64,000 nt of DNA from positions 249,238 through 313,237 of the forward strand of contig RHPI01002955.1 in the NCBI GenBank assembly GCA_009103225.1, written 5' to 3'. The DNA is from Chlorokybus atmophyticus (taxonomy: Eukaryota > Streptophyta > Chlorokybophyceae > Chlorokybales > Chlorokybaceae). The position numbers and the translations under genes are program-made. Shown piece after piece: positions 62,292-64,000 of the stretch. The notes below the pieces were generated by a model. That model did not search any database. It saw only the letters and a program-made list of their open reading frames with translations, and was not told the origin of the DNA. Positions within the stretch are counted from its first letter, which is position 1; each line of letters opens with the position of its first letter.

Positions 62292-63748
62292 CTACAGCTC
62301 CTCTCCATCATCGCTGGTCTCGTCATTACGGAACAAAGCACCACGCGCTGGGGCCTGTGGAGGAGACGCCGGAGCTTGCTCTTCCTCCTCAAACGGTTGT
62401 GCCAGCCAATCAAATGCCGCTTCTGCCTCAGCGAGTGGGTCACGAGCTGCTGTCTCTTGCGGCCGGCGCCGATTGGGATCTTTCAGGTATTCGACACAAG
62501 ATGCAGTGCGGCGTTTCACAAGGGTGAATGGCTGGAGGGCTGCGTACCGTTGCCTCATCTCCCGCTTCATTGACATGATCATGGTGTTGATTTCGCTGAG
62601 GTACTCTTCATGTGTGTCTATGCTGGCAGCTAGGAGAGGGTCTCCATCCTTGCCCTTTAGGATGCGCTCCACCTGCGTAGTTTACAGGCATGTCTTAGTG
62701 GCATCGAAAGCCACTATGATCTGCAACGCGTCTGCAAGCCTGTAGTTTGGGGCTACAGCGTTCCTGAATCGCTAATGATGGAGTTCAGAGTGCTCACCGT
62801 AAGCAACAGGTATGCGAGGTGGTTGACTGTCAGCTGCCGGCGACCAGGTGTAGTGACGGCGTAAGACCAGCATTGCACGATCATTTGCCAGATTATGGGA
62901 TTGCCCCATTCATGGATGTATCTCCTCCGCTCCGGGTCTGCAGTGTCGGTCACCTCAAATCTCCGCCATGACTTGTCTGCGACAGTCATATCGACAAGGC
63001 ATTAGTCACGAAATAGATAGTTCAAGTTGAGCCTGCACCAGGCTAGAATAGTGCCTGTGACTTACTTTGGAGCGCGTTGCGCATCTGGGCTTTTTGGGTC
63101 TCGGGGTCCATTAGGGCGTCGATGTGCCTGATTGAATCGGTTACAATAGGCGAGATGAGTACGTGTGTATGGAGGCTGAGTAAGAAGGCAGTGTTGCATA
63201 GCAGACATGGTGGTGAGGGACCCAACTCACTTGCGCTTGTTGCTGTTAAACAGTGTCCACTTGTACTCCTTCTCAAGGACATGCTTGATCTTGGTGACGT
63301 TCTCAGACCGGACCTGCGTAGCTTTCTTCAGGGCGACACTCCAGTGGAAGGGGCACTCCTTGGGAGTCCAGTACACCTCATAGAACTTGGCCGCATCGGC
63401 CTCGTCGTCATGGTCGAAGCCAACTACCTGTCACGGGCAGGTTGGTCAGTGTCACGGTGCAGTGCGGTCATGAAGCATTCACAGCACCTGACACATGACG
63501 TTACGAATAGTGTCCTCCTTGGGATAAACGTGGCTCTCTACCCAGTGGCCGTTTATGATTTCAACGACGGCATCTCGCAAATGCTGTCCACAGAAGAACA
63601 ATCCGTTACACACAGTGTCACAGTGTCACAGTGTCACACAGTGCTTACCTCGTTGCCAATCTTCCACTTGCTTGGGGAAGGGTTGCTGACGGCCGAGGTT
63701 GCCACGTCACGGCCAAATGCGTTTGGGTTGGGGGTTCCAATCGACCCT
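62292..63748 (-). CDS. Uncharacterised multi-exon gene (at least six exons), 5' end not resolved
   Basis: Minus-strand exons are 63748-63649, 63583-63488, 63427-63231, 63127-63066, 62976-62798 and 62672-62292. Introns are GT-AG and short (65-114 bases), and the phases fit at all five junctions, giving about 338 codons. Notable stretches are GHWVESHVYPKEDTIRNVMC, KFYEVYWTPKECPFHWSVAL, YIHEWGNPIIWQMIVQCWSY and EEYLSEINTMIMSMKREMRQ. The C-terminus is acidic and disordered and ends DDGEEL. I do not recognise a domain. The first visible exon begins inside a codon, so at least one exon lies further right, possibly beyond 64000. It could be a host gene or a domesticated transposon gene. Confidence 0.7.
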
Positions 63749-64000
63749 CTGCAAGCACAACCACATGAGTCATGCTGCCAGCCATGAAAGATGCAACCCT
63801 CACAGTTGCAAAAGAAGAACAACGTGCACAGTGTATCCAGAACGCATGCAGTGAGTCACTGTGCTAGTCATGATAGAAGCAAGCATCCAAGTTAGAAGTT
63901 GAGCAAGAAGCGACGTGTGTTGAGAGTCATTCCTACATACGATCAGCATCGACCCTCCACACAGGAGTAGAAGGTCGTAAGGACGAGCACTAGGTCCGGA

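Noticed and set aside
62753-62790. A methyltransferase motif X-like GNAVAP sequence on the minus strand.
   Set aside because: It falls in an intron of the gene at 62292-63748. The exon phases fit only when it is removed, and no other methyltransferase motif is nearby.

Overview
The window is nuclear DNA from a eukaryote with a repeat-rich genome. It holds GT-AG introns, many LTR retrotransposons, a PAT-like tyrosine-recombinase retroelement and a LINE. LTR promoters packed with TTGAC (W-box-like) motifs, chromodomain Ty3 elements and a cytosine methyltransferase inside a retrotransposon point to the green lineage. My best guess is a streptophyte (charophyte-grade) alga; that assignment is inference with low to moderate confidence.

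Layout. Bases 1-4374 are a very young chromodomain Ty3/gypsy element (Cv1) that has lost its integrase core. Bases 4388-13308 are an older, decayed Ty3 chromovirus (G2) with 1.16-1.18 kb LTRs. Bases 13309-21240 hold small LTR elements, pieces of a PAT-like element, and relics of the methyltransferase-bearing Ty3 family. From 21.4 to 48.7 kb lies a stack of nested insertions. An old DIRS/PAT-like element is split by a 0.5-kb TRIM-type element, by a whole younger PAT-like element (22556-28655) and by a 7-kb Ty1/copia element (family C, 28782-35786). Gag-only copia-like elements (families A and B) and solo LTRs sit inside these, many with exact 5-bp target duplications. A truncated LINE lies at 47326-48653. 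Bases 49277-57.5k are a 5'-truncated Ty3/gypsy element in the order Gag, protease, DNMT3-like C5 methyltransferase, reverse transcriptase, RNase H, integrase, PHD finger.

The right end (58.6-64 kb) looks like host sequence. A minus-strand gene spliced from seven exons encodes a RING-CH (MARCH-type) membrane E3 ubiquitin ligase (58608-60799). A second minus-strand gene with at least six phase-consistent exons (62292-63748) encodes a protein I do not recognise. A 53-bp palindromic minisatellite separates them.

How the parts work together. The copia-like families A, B and C share PBS sequences complementary to the anticodon arm of initiator Met tRNA, and all carry TTGAC arrays in U3. The gag-only families lack pol and must borrow it, as must Cv1 for integrase. 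Three unrelated TRIM-type families carry tRNA-like A and B boxes across the LTR/internal boundary. The methyltransferase element combines a chromatin-mark writer (DNMT3-like) and a putative reader (PHD). At least one other relic in the window carries the same integrase-PHD region.
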